Below are positions 16,609 to 24,283 of a stretch of 64,000 nt of DNA, piece by piece (the stretch's first letter is position 1; every line of letters starts with the position of its first letter). The stretch is from Oscillospiraceae bacterium. GTDB lineage: Bacteria; Bacillota; Clostridia; Oscillospirales; Oscillospiraceae. Below the pieces are notes generated by a model. It had not been told where the DNA came from. It ran no database searches and saw only the letters and a list, made by a program, of their open reading frames with translations. The stretch covers positions 62,001 to 126,000 of the forward strand of contig JAFTXW010000007.1 in NCBI GenBank assembly GCA_017461445.1. The letters are read 5' to 3'. A program made the position numbers and the translations under genes.

Positions 16609-18442
16609 AGCCGTTCTCCTGTGCCCGCTTCTTCATCAGGTTACGCATACGGATGCCGTGATCCAGCTCCCGCTTGCGGATGCGCAGGCTCTTGGGGGTG
16701 CATTCCAGCAGCTCGTCGTCAGCAAGGAATTCCAGGCACTGCTCCAGAGACAGGATCTTGGGGGGCACCAGGCGGATGGCATCGTCGGAACCGGCGGCCC
16801 GCATGTTGGTCAGCTGCTTACGCTTGCAGACGTTGACGGTCATATCCTCATTTCGGCTGCAAATGCCAACGACCATGCCTGCGTAGACGGGGGTACCCGC
16901 GCCGATAAACAGCGCGCCCCGCTCCTGAGCCGCGCCCAGGCCGTAGGCCACGGCTTCGCCGCTTTCGTGGGCAATCAGAGAGCCGGTCAGGCGGCGTTCG
17001 ATCTCGCCCTTCATGGGGGCGTAGGAATCCAGCACGGAGGACATGATGCCCTCGCCCCGGGTGTCGGTCAGGAACTCGCTGCGGTAGCCGAAAAGACCGC
17101 GGGAGGGAACCATAAATTCCAGGCGGTAGCGGCTGCCCATGGGGGTCATGCCCAGCAGGTCACCCTTGCGGCGGCCCATCTTCTCAATGACCGCGCCCAT
17201 GCACTCCTCGGGCACGTCGGCAACCATTCTTTCAATAGGCTCGCAGAGCTTGCCGTCGATGACTTTGGTCAGCACGCGGGGGGTGGAAACGGAGAACTCG
17301 TAGCCCTCCCGGCGCATGGTCTCCATCAGAATGGACAGGTGCATTTCGCCACGGCCTGCCACGTTGAAGGAATCGGTGCCCTGCTCGGTGACATGGAGGG
17401 AAACGTCCTTCAACAGCTCTTTTTCCAGCCGGTCCCGCAGGTTCCGGGAGGTGACATACTTGCCCTCCTTGCCCGCGAAGGGGGAATCGTTGACGGCAAA
17501 GGTCATTTCAATGGTGGGGTCGGAAATCTTCACGAAGGGCAGGGGCTCTACGCAGTCGGGGGCGCAGAGGGTGCGGCCGATGGTGATGTCCGCCATGCCG
17601 GAAAGGGCCACGATCTCACCGGCCTTTGCCTCCTGGATGGGATTCTTGCCCAGACCGTCGAACTCGTACAGGGCAACCACTTTGCCCTTGTGCTTGAGCT
17701 CGGGATCATGGAAGTCGCAGATGGTGACCTCCTGGTTGACCTTGATGGAGCCCCGCTCCACACGGCCCACAGCGATGCGGCCCACATAGTCGTTGTAGTC
17801 GATGGAGGACACCAGCAGCTGCAAAGGCGCGGTCTCGTCGCCCTGAGGAGCGTCGATATACTTGACGATGGTCTCAAACAGGGGGGTCAGATCCTTGCCC
17901 ACCTCGTCGGGGCCATAGGCAGCGGTGCCCTGGCGGCCGGAGCAGAAGATGGTGGGGGAGTTGAACTGCTCGTCGGTGGCGTCCAGATCCAGCAGCAGCT
18001 CCAGGACCTCGTCCATGACCTCCTCAATGCGGGCATCGGGCTTGTCGATCTTGTTGACGGCCACGATGACCTTGTGGCCCAGCTCCAGGGCCTTCTGCAG
18101 CACGAAGCGGGTCTGGGGCATGGGGCCCTCGGCGGCGTCCACCAGCAGGATAACGCCGTTGACCATCTTCAGGATGCGCTCCACCTCGCCACCGAAGTCG
18201 GCGTGGCCGGGGGTATCCACGATGTTGATCTTGTAGTCCTTGTAGCGGACAGAGGTGTTCTTTGCCAGAATGGTGATGCCGCGCTCCCGTTCCAGGTCGC
18301 CGGAGTCCATAACACGCTCCACAGTGGCCTGATTTTCCCGGTAAATGCCGCCCTGCTTCAGCATTTCGTCCACCAGGGTGGTCTTACCGTGGTCAACGTG
18401 GGCAATGATGGCAATATTGCGAATGTTTTCCTGAGATGCCAT
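16607..18442 (-). CDS. typA: Translational GTPase TypA/BipA
   Basis: A 611-residue translation-factor GTPase that acts in 50S ribosome assembly and stress adaptation. The G domain has AHVDHGKTTLVDEML (G1), RGITI (G2), DTPGHADFGGEV (G3) and NKID (G4), followed by the beta-barrel, two EF-G-like domains and the TypA-specific C-terminal domain (GLFGYRSEFLTDTRGEGI). Length is typical. Own sigma-A promoter upstream. Confidence 0.97.
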   Translation of the reverse strand: MASQENIRNIAIIAHVDHGKTTLVDEMLKQGGIYRENQATVERVMDSGDLERERGITILAKNTSVRYKDYKINIVDTPGHADFGGEVERILKMVNGVILLVDAAEGPMPQTRFVLQKALELGHKVIVAVNKIDKPDARIEEVMDEVLELLLDLDATDEQFNSPTIFCSGRQGTAAYGPDEVGKDLTPLFETIVKYIDAPQGDETAPLQLLVSSIDYNDYVGRIAVGRVERGSIKVNQEVTICDFHDPELKHKGKVVALYEFDGLGKNPIQEAKAGEIVALSGMADITIGRTLCAPDCVEPLPFVKISDPTIEMTFAVNDSPFAGKEGKYVTSRNLRDRLEKELLKDVSLHVTEQGTDSFNVAGRGEMHLSILMETMRREGYEFSVSTPRVLTKVIDGKLCEPIERMVADVPEECMGAVIEKMGRRKGDLLGMTPMGSRYRLEFMVPSRGLFGYRSEFLTDTRGEGIMSSVLDSYAPMKGEIERRLTGSLIAHESGEAVAYGLGAAQERGALFIGAGTPVYAGMVVGICSRNEDMTVNVCKRKQLTNMRAAGSDDAIRLVPPKILSLEQCLEFLADDELLECTPKSLRIRKRELDHGIRMRNLMKKRAQENG

Positions 18443-18493
18443 ATATAAAATCTCCTTTTTTAGAAGTTAAGTAACAAAATCTCTCAACATAAA

Positions 18494-18522
18494 AATATAG
18501 CACATTACCAAAAAGAATGCAA
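18494..18522 (-). promoter_or_regulatory. Sigma-A promoter of typA
   Basis: On the minus strand: TTGCAT, 17-bp spacer, TATATT, about 50 bp before the start codon. Confidence 0.65.
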
Positions 18523-18594
18523 TAATTTTGTGAAGATTTACAGAAAAAGTCTGCGGAACAGAAAACAGAGAAATCATTGTTCAGCAGATTATCC

Positions 18595-18742
18595 ACAGTA
18601 GGGGAGGGTCTTGACCCTCCCGCCAAAAATCCGTTAGGATTTTTGGATTTCCCGAAGGGAAATAAATCAATTTATCGCCTTGCGGCGATGTGATTTTGCC
18701 TTCGGACAAAATCACCGGAAGGGTCAAGACCCTCCCCTACTG
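18595..18742. repeat. Composite inverted-repeat element, GGGGAGGGTC type, copy 2
   Basis: Arms CAGTAGGGGAGGGTCTTGAC and its complement near 18720-18742 (one mismatch) enclose hairpins ccaaaaatcc..ggatttttgg, atttccc..gggaaat, atcgcc..ggcgat and gattttgc..caaaatc. This accounts for most of the 390-bp gap between typA and trmB; the rest is the two divergent promoters. Confidence 0.85.
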
Positions 18743-18754
18743 TGAGGAATGTAC

Positions 18755-18783
18755 TTGATTCATCCCGCCCAATCTGCTATAAT
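18755..18783 (+). promoter_or_regulatory. Sigma-A promoter of trmB
   Basis: TTGATT, 17-bp spacer, TATAAT. Confidence 0.7.
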
Positions 18784-18832
18784 GTTAAACTGAAAAAATA
18801 TGGGGCTTTTTGCCCTTTTGGAGGATAAAACT

Positions 18833-19525
18833 ATGAGAATGAGAAGAATGCGCAACTTAGAGCCCCGGATGGAGAAGTGCGCCGAATACCGGATCGCGGA
18901 GCCTGCCGCGCTGAAAAACAACTGGCGCAGCCTGAAACCCGGCTGCACCGCCCTTTGGGTGGAGGTAGGCTGCGGCAAGGGCAAGTTTACCGCTGAGACC
19001 GCCGAAGCAAATCCCGACGTGCTGCTGATCGCCGTGGAGCGTTGCCGGGAGGCCATGGTGGTCGCCATGGAAAAGGCGCAGAATATGGGCCTGAAAAACG
19101 TATTTTACATCGATATGGACGTTGCCAACATGGAGGAAATCTTCGGCGCGGGGGAAATCGACCGCCTGTTCATCAACTTCCCCGACCCCTGGCCCCGGAA
19201 GAAGAACGCAAAACGCCGCCTGACCCACCGGGGCTTCCTGGATAAGTATTGCCGGGTTGTCCGGGAGGGCGGCGAGTTCCACTTCAAGACCGACAACGCC
19301 CCTCTGTTTGAGTTCTCCGTTGAGGAGTTCGCCGCCTGCGGTCTCGAAGTCAAAAACCTGACCCGTGACCTCCACGCAAACGGCATCGTGGGCATCATGA
19401 CCGGCTATGAAGAAAAATTCCACGGTCTCGGCACCCCCATTAACCGCTGCGAGGTGGTGTGTAAACCCTTCGTGCTTCCTGCTGAGGAAAAGAAAAAAGA
19501 AGAAACAGTAGGGGAGGGTCACTGA
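18833..19525 (+). CDS. trmB: tRNA (guanine-N7-)-methyltransferase
   Basis: A 230-residue SAM-dependent enzyme that makes m7G46 in tRNA. The SAM motif is VEVGCGKGKF and the catalytic/tRNA motif NFPDPWPRKKNAKRRLTH. The C-terminal region has the FKTDNAPLFEFS stretch. The start at 18833 is chosen for GGAGG eight bases upstream; an ATG 33 bp earlier has no ribosome site. The last residues (TVGEGH) and the stop codon are read from the left arm of a repeat element, so the natural C-terminus may have been replaced. Confidence 0.95.
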   Translation: MRMRRMRNLEPRMEKCAEYRIAEPAALKNNWRSLKPGCTALWVEVGCGKGKFTAETAEANPDVLLIAVERCREAMVVAMEKAQNMGLKNVFYIDMDVANMEEIFGAGEIDRLFINFPDPWPRKKNAKRRLTHRGFLDKYCRVVREGGEFHFKTDNAPLFEFSVEEFAACGLEVKNLTRDLHANGIVGIMTGYEEKFHGLGTPINRCEVVCKPFVLPAEEKKKEETVGEGH

Positions 19526-19646
19526 CCCTCCCACCGAAAATTGCATGGCAATTTTCGGATTTCCTGAAGGGAAATAACACTTATCGCCTTCGGCGATGTG
19601 ATTTTGCTTCACAAAATCACCGGGAGGGTCATGACCCTCCCCTACA
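19507..19646. repeat. Composite inverted-repeat element, GGGGAGGGTC type, copy 3
   Basis: Arms at 19507-19532 and 19622-19645 enclose ccgaaaattgc..gcaattttcgg, atttcc..ggaaat, atcgcc..ggcgat and gattttg..caaaatc hairpins. The left arm supplies the trmB stop codon, and the right arm ends 25 bp before the mnmG start. Confidence 0.85.
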
Positions 19647-19670
19647 AAGCGTATGAAGGGAGAAACCCTT

Positions 19671-21539
19671 ATGAACTACTATGGAGGAACCTGCGACATT
19701 GCCGTTATCGGCGCGGGCCATGCGGGCATCGAGGCCGCCCTGGCTGCCGCCCGGCTGGGTATGCACACCATCCTCTTTACCATCAACTTAGACGCCGTGG
19801 GCAATATGCCCTGCAACCCCGCCATCGGCGGCACCGGCAAGGGCCATCTGGTTCGGGAGCTGGATGCCCTGGGCGGCGAGATGGGCGTGGCGGCGGACCA
19901 CAGCTGCATCCAGTACCGGATGCTGAACCGGGGCAAAGGCCCCGCCGTCCATTCCCTCCGGGCCCAGGCTGACCGCCGCAAGTACCAGCAGTACATGAAG
20001 CACGCTTTGGAGCTGCAGGAAAAGCTGGAATTGAAGCAAGCCCAAATCGTGGAAATTCTCACCGAAAACGGCGCGGTTTCCGGTGTCCGCACCCAGCTGG
20101 GGGCGGTGTATGATGCCAAAGCCGTCATCATCGCCAGCGGCACCTACTTAGACAGCACCATCATCACCGGCGAAAGCGTCATCTCCTCCGGCCCCGACGG
20201 GATGCACCCCAGTATCGGCCTTGCGGACAATCTGCGCAAGCTGGGCCTGTCCCTGCGCCGCTTCAAGACCGGCACCCCGCCCCGGATCAACCGCCGCAGC
20301 ATCGACTTTTCCAAAATGGAATTGCAGCCCGGCGACGAGACGGTGGAGCCCTTCTCCTTCCGTACGGAGCACCGCCCTTACAACGAGGCGGTGTGCTATC
20401 TGACCTATACCAATGAAAAAACCCACGAGATCATCCGGGAGAACCTTCACCGCAGTCCCATGTACGACGGCACCATCTCCGGTGTAGGCCCCCGGTACTG
20501 CCCCAGTATTGAAACCAAGATCGTCCGCTTTGCCGACAAGTCCAGGCATCAGCTGTTCATTGAGCCCTGCGGCCTGGATACCGAGGAAATGTACATCCAG
20601 GGCTTTTCGTCCTCGTTGCCCGAAGATGTGCAGCTGCAAATGATGCGCACCATCCCCGGCCTGGAACACGCCGAAATGATGCGCCCCGCCTATGCCATCG
20701 AATACGAGTGCATCGACCCTACGGGGCTGCTGCCTACCCTCGAAACCAAGACCGTTCCCGGCCTCTACGGTGCGGGACAGTTCAACGGCACCTCCGGCTA
20801 TGAGGAAGCCGCCGCCCAGGGTCTGGTGGCAGGCGTCAACGCCGCCCTGAAATTGAAGGGCGAGGAACCCCTGATTCTCACAAGAGATACCAGCTACATC
20901 GGCACCCTTATCGACGACCTGGTGACCAAGGGCACGGAAGAGCCCTACCGCATCATGACCAGCCGCAGCGAATACCGGCTGCTCCATCGCCAGGACAACG
21001 CCGACCAGCGGTTGACCCACATCGGCGCGAAGATCGGCCTGGTGCCTCCGGAGCGTCTGCGGCAGGTGGAAGAAAAATATGAGGCCGTTCGCCGGGAGGT
21101 CCGCCGTCTGGAAGCAAACGGAGTTCCCGGAAGTCCCGAACTGAACGCCATGCTGGAAGCAAAGGGCACTGCCCCGGTAGCCAACTCGGCCCGGCTGGCA
21201 GATCTCCTGCGCCGCCCCCAGGTGAGCTACGCAGACATTGCCCCCTTTGACCCGAATCGCCCCGACCTGCCCCCCGCCGTCACCGAAGAAGTGGAAATTC
21301 AGGTGAAGTACGCTGGCTATCTGGCCCGGCAGGAAAAGCAGGTGGAGGAATTTAAGAAAGAGGAATCCCGCCGCCTGCCCGACGACATCGACTACCGCAG
21401 CATCGTGGGCCTGCGCCTGGAAGCGCAGGAAAAGCTCAGTGCTATCCGTCCCATGTCCATCGGCCAGGCAGGCCGCATCTCCGGCGTCAGCCCCGCCGAT
21501 ATCGCCGTGCTGCTGATCTACCTGGAGCAAGCCAATTGA
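19671..21539 (+). CDS. mnmG: tRNA uridine-5-carboxymethylaminomethyl modification enzyme MnmG
   Basis: A 622-residue FAD enzyme that, with MnmE, modifies U34 of tRNAs. The dinucleotide-binding motif is [20 protein letters not shown]. The family stretch [18 protein letters not shown] follows, then FKTGTPPRI and the C-terminal MnmE-binding helical domain with [16 protein letters not shown]. The ATG at 19671 has an AAGGGAG ribosome site, whereas the one at 19653 has none. mnmE is not in the window. Confidence 0.97.
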   Translation: MNYYGGTCDIAVIGAGHAGIEAALAAARLGMHTILFTINLDAVGNMPCNPAIGGTGKGHLVRELDALGGEMGVAADHSCIQYRMLNRGKGPAVHSLRAQADRRKYQQYMKHALELQEKLELKQAQIVEILTENGAVSGVRTQLGAVYDAKAVIIASGTYLDSTIITGESVISSGPDGMHPSIGLADNLRKLGLSLRRFKTGTPPRINRRSIDFSKMELQPGDETVEPFSFRTEHRPYNEAVCYLTYTNEKTHEIIRENLHRSPMYDGTISGVGPRYCPSIETKIVRFADKSRHQLFIEPCGLDTEEMYIQGFSSSLPEDVQLQMMRTIPGLEHAEMMRPAYAIEYECIDPTGLLPTLETKTVPGLYGAGQFNGTSGYEEAAAQGLVAGVNAALKLKGEEPLILTRDTSYIGTLIDDLVTKGTEEPYRIMTSRSEYRLLHRQDNADQRLTHIGAKIGLVPPERLRQVEEKYEAVRREVRRLEANGVPGSPELNAMLEAKGTAPVANSARLADLLRRPQVSYADIAPFDPNRPDLPPAVTEEVEIQVKYAGYLARQEKQVEEFKKEESRRLPDDIDYRSIVGLRLEAQEKLSAIRPMSIGQAGRISGVSPADIAVLLIYLEQAN

Positions 21540-21617
21540 AAGTTGAAAATTGAAAATTAGGGGTATTTTCTGCAAGATTCTTTTAATTTTCAATTTTCCA
21601 TTATCAATTTTCAATTT
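21536..21617. repeat. TTGAAAATTGAAAATT inverted repeat
   Basis: TTGAAAGTTGAAAATTGAAA starting at the mnmG stop codon is complementary to TTTTCAATTTTCCATTATCA and following bases up to 21617. A half copy lies at 10098. Confidence 0.75.
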
Positions 21618-21646
21618 GAATGCATAGGATATTTGGAGGCGATTTT

Positions 21647-22576
21647 TTGGCTATTGTCAGAACTGACATACCAATGACATCCGAATTGTGCAATGAGACG
21701 ATTTTGAAACTGGTAGAGGCGTATCCCATCCTGCGCACGGAAATTCTCACCACTACGGCCTTCAACCGCCCGGTGCGGACGCTGGTCATCGGAAACGGGG
21801 AACGGAAGGTGATCTATTCCGCATCCCACCATGCCAATGAGTGGATCACCACCCCGGTGATCCTGAAATTCATGGAGGAGCTGGCGGAGGCGGTTACATC
21901 CGGCGGGACGCTGTTCGGCGTGAACGCCCAGAACATCGTGAACGCGGCCACCATCTACACCGTCCCCATGGTGGACCCGGACGGGGTGGACCTGGTGACG
22001 GGAGCCATCCAGCCGGGGACGCTGGAATACGAGACTGCCAGCCGTATCAGCGACAATTTCCCCAATATTCCCTTCCCGGATGGGTGGAAGGCAAATCTTT
22101 TGGGCGTGGACCTGAATCTTCAATACCCCGCCGGGTGGCTCCAGGCCCGGGAAATCAAATTCTCCCAGGGCTACACCCGCCCCGCCCCCCGGGATTATGT
22201 GGGCCGGGCCCCCCTGAATCAGCGGGAGAGCATTGCCCTGGCGAACTACACCGAGGCCATTGACCCCACTCTGGTGCTGGCCTACCACACCCAGGGGAAG
22301 GTCATTTACTGGCAGTTCCGGGACTATGAGGTGCCCGGTGCCCGGGAGCTGGGGGAGGAATTCGCCCGGCTCAGCGGCTACGCTTTGGAGGATACCCCCT
22401 ACGAATCCAGCTTCGCCGGGTACAAGGACTGGTTCATCCAGCAATACCGCCGCCCCGGCTATACCATCGAGGTAGGCGCGGGGGAGAACCCCCTGCCCAT
22501 TGAGCAGTTTGACGAAATCTACCGGGACAATTTGGGCATTCTGGTGACCGCGGCACTGGGTCTGCCCCAATCGTGA
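21647..22576 (+). CDS. M14-family zinc carboxypeptidase
   Basis: About 309 residues in the M14 metallocarboxypeptidase fold, close to gamma-D-glutamyl-meso-diaminopimelate peptidase I-like enzymes that act on peptidoglycan stem peptides. Zinc ligands are His62 and Glu65 in SASHHANEW, and the third is His in LAYHTQGKVIYW. The substrate-binding region is GVDLNLQYPAGW, and the catalytic Glu lies in TIEVGAGENPLP. No LysM domain or signal peptide is seen, so it may be cytoplasmic (recycling or sporulation). A TTG start is preferred: GGAGG lies eight bases upstream, while the in-frame ATG at 21620 is at the repeat edge without a ribosome site. Confidence 0.88.
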   Translation: MAIVRTDIPMTSELCNETILKLVEAYPILRTEILTTTAFNRPVRTLVIGNGERKVIYSASHHANEWITTPVILKFMEELAEAVTSGGTLFGVNAQNIVNAATIYTVPMVDPDGVDLVTGAIQPGTLEYETASRISDNFPNIPFPDGWKANLLGVDLNLQYPAGWLQAREIKFSQGYTRPAPRDYVGRAPLNQRESIALANYTEAIDPTLVLAYHTQGKVIYWQFRDYEVPGARELGEEFARLSGYALEDTPYESSFAGYKDWFIQQYRRPGYTIEVGAGENPLPIEQFDEIYRDNLGILVTAALGLPQS

Positions 22577-22578
22577 AT

Positions 22579-22605
22579 GTAGGGGAGGGCATGACCCTCC
22601 CCTAC
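22579..22605. repeat. Minimal GTAGGGGAGGG palindrome
   Basis: GTAGGGGAGGG catga CCCTCCCCTAC: the two arms of the composite element with no hairpin core. Confidence 0.75.
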
Positions 22606-22630
22606 GAAAGAGAAGATAAAGGAACAAATT

Positions 22631-23413
22631 ATGGTCATATTTTTCGACATAGACGGCACTATTGTAGATGACGAAACCCAGATCATCCCCGAATCTGCCG
22701 TCCGGGCGGTGGCGAAGCTGCGCCAAAACGGGCACATCCCCGTGGTGAACACGGGCCGCCCCTATTCCCACATCGATCCCCGAATCCGGCAGATGGATTT
22801 TTCCGCCTACATCTGTGCCTGCGGCATGGAGATCCTGCTGGACGGCGCATGGCTCACCCGGCAGCATCCCACCGCGGAGGTCTGCCGCGCCGTCCGGGAC
22901 GCGGTTCGCCAATGCCATATGCAGGTGGTCTACGAGGCGGACGAGGGTATGCTCTTTACCGACGGTCAGTGGTCGATCCACCCTTCTGCCCAAAAGGAAG
23001 CAAAGCGCATGGCGGCCAAGGGCTTCACCGTCCGGGAGCTGGACAGCCTGCCGGAGCCGAAATTTATGAAGCTGGTGAATTTTGAGACCCCGGAAAGCCG
23101 CCGGGAGGAATACCTGCGCCGTACGGCCCCCTGGTTTGACTGCATCGACCGCATTACGCTCCTGGAACTGGTGCTGAAGGGCTGTTCCAAGGCAGGCGGC
23201 ATGGAGATTTTGCTGAATCATTTGGGCGTATCCCAAGAGGATACCCTCGCTATCGGCGACAGCACCAACGACCTGCCCATGTTCGCCGCAGCAAAGCACA
23301 CCGTCTGCATGGGCGGCGGCATGGAAGCCCTGAAAGCCCAGGCCGAATACATCACCGCCCCCGTCCTGGAGGACGGCATCGAGAAGGCATTGATGCACTT
23401 TGGACTGATTTGA
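22631..23413 (+). CDS. HAD superfamily phosphatase, Cof type
   Basis: A 260-residue HAD-IIB hydrolase. Motif I is IFFDIDGTIVDD, motif II NTGRP, motif III the Lys region near KGCSKAGGMEIL, and motif IV GDSTNDLPMF. The alpha/beta cap lies between motifs II and III. These enzymes dephosphorylate sugar phosphates or cofactors; the substrate cannot be told. The ribosome site is weak (AAAGGA). Ends at a terminator shared with the next gene. Confidence 0.92.
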   Translation: MVIFFDIDGTIVDDETQIIPESAVRAVAKLRQNGHIPVVNTGRPYSHIDPRIRQMDFSAYICACGMEILLDGAWLTRQHPTAEVCRAVRDAVRQCHMQVVYEADEGMLFTDGQWSIHPSAQKEAKRMAAKGFTVRELDSLPEPKFMKLVNFETPESRREEYLRRTAPWFDCIDRITLLELVLKGCSKAGGMEILLNHLGVSQEDTLAIGDSTNDLPMFAAAKHTVCMGGGMEALKAQAEYITAPVLEDGIEKALMHFGLI

Positions 23414-23414
23414 A

Positions 23415-23452
23415 GCAAAAAGCAGCACACCGCCTTGGTGTGCTGCTTTTGC
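23415..23452. terminator. Bidirectional terminator
   Basis: GCAAAAAGCAGCACACC / GGTGTGCTGCTTTTGC stem with flanking A and T runs between convergent genes. Confidence 0.88.
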
Positions 23453-23707
23453 TCAATCAGAGATCAGAACGATATTGGAGCTGTGGACAAGGTAGGTCTT
23501 GCCGTCGATCTTGACCTGAATCTGGTCGCCGTCCTCGAAGTCGGTCCAGCTGCTGACCCGGCCCTCGATGATCTCGCCGTTAGGCAGGCTCAGAATGGCC
23601 CGCTCGTAGGAGTAGGTCAGGTCAACCATCTGCTTGTTGCAGCCCGCCATCACCAGGATGACCGCCAGCAGAGCCACGGCCAACAGGATTGGAATGATCT
23701 TCTTCAT
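23453..23707 (-). CDS. Small predicted lipoprotein
   Basis: An 84-residue protein. A lipoprotein signal ends in VMAGC (about residue 23), followed by a compact beta-rich domain of about 60 residues (RGxVSSWTDFEDGDQIQVKI region). Function unknown; it resembles small SH3-like or OB-like envelope domains only in general character. The start at 23707 follows AGGAGA; the longer frame upstream overlaps the neighbouring gene. Confidence 0.75.
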   Translation of the reverse strand: MKKIIPILLAVALLAVILVMAGCNKQMVDLTYSYERAILSLPNGEIIEGRVSSWTDFEDGDQIQVKIDGKTYLVHSSNIVLISD

Positions 23708-23721
23708 AGGTATTTTCTCCT

Positions 23722-24156
23722 TTACAGTTTTTTGGTGAAGCAAATAATGCGGTTGGCTTCCGAAAAGCCAACGTTTAAGTGAAATTTCAGGCTTTCGGTA
23801 TTCCCTAGCTCACAGTCACTGGCAAATTCCCGGCAACCCAGTTCTTTTGCCCAATTTTCACAGGCAGAAAGGAGCCCCCGGGCAATCCCCGCTTTGCGGT
23901 GTTCGGGAGCCACATAGATGCCCTCCAGATACCCCACCGGGGAGGTTTCTGTACCCTCCACATAGTCCCGCCGCAGCTGACACTGGGCAAAGCCCACAGC
24001 GTTTTCGTCCGCAAAGGCCAGAAAAACAGCGGCATCGCGTTTAATCAGCAGAGGGGCAAATTCCTCCGCCATTTCCTCACAGCTGTGATGGGGCCATAAA
24101 GCCGAAGCCAGAGCAGTCACAGCACCAAGGTCACGAATATCGGCTTGTCGGATCAT
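23722..24156 (-). CDS. GNAT acetyltransferase, AAC(6')-I-like
   Basis: A 144-residue GNAT protein. The acetyl-CoA binding loop is YVAPEHRKAGIARGLLSACE. The N-terminal LWPHHSCEEM, the central LRRDYVEG..SPVGYLEGIYV and the C-terminal ELGCREFASDCELGN..HLNVGF layout match aminoglycoside 6'-N-acetyltransferases of the AAC(6')-I group, where the DYVxG and EGI(Y/F)V segments are hallmarks. The start is fixed by AGGAGGAAAAAAC. Whether it confers resistance or has another amine substrate is not decidable from sequence. A possible leader or regulator is not seen. Confidence 0.82.
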   Translation of the reverse strand: MIRQADIRDLGAVTALASALWPHHSCEEMAEEFAPLLIKRDAAVFLAFADENAVGFAQCQLRRDYVEGTETSPVGYLEGIYVAPEHRKAGIARGLLSACENWAKELGCREFASDCELGNTESLKFHLNVGFSEANRIICFTKKL

Positions 24157-24206
24157 GTTTTTTCCTCCTTTGGGAAAGTAAGTTGTTGCATGTCGGCCCA
24201 TTCCAC

Positions 24207-24238
24207 TGTAGGGCGGGCGGCATGCCCCCGCCCTACAA
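24207..24238. repeat. Minimal GTAGGGCGGGC palindrome
   Basis: TGTAGGGCGGG cggcatgc CCCGCCCTACA. A related degenerate copy lies at 59599-59623. Confidence 0.65.
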
Positions 24239-24249
24239 GTTAAATCGGC

Positions 24250-24276
24250 AAAAGGACGGGCACTGCCCGTCCTCTT
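24250..24276 (-). terminator. Terminator of the potABCD operon
   Basis: GGACGGGCA(g)TGCCCGTCC hairpin with TTTTGCC after it on the minus strand, eight bases after the potCD stop. Confidence 0.85.
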
Positions 24277-24283
24277 TGCTTCT

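Noticed and set aside
16535-18448. 637-codon open frame antisense to typA
   Set aside because: It mirrors a clear TypA protein, has no ribosome site or family match, and shows the His/Gly/Leu-rich composition of antisense frames in GC-rich coding DNA.
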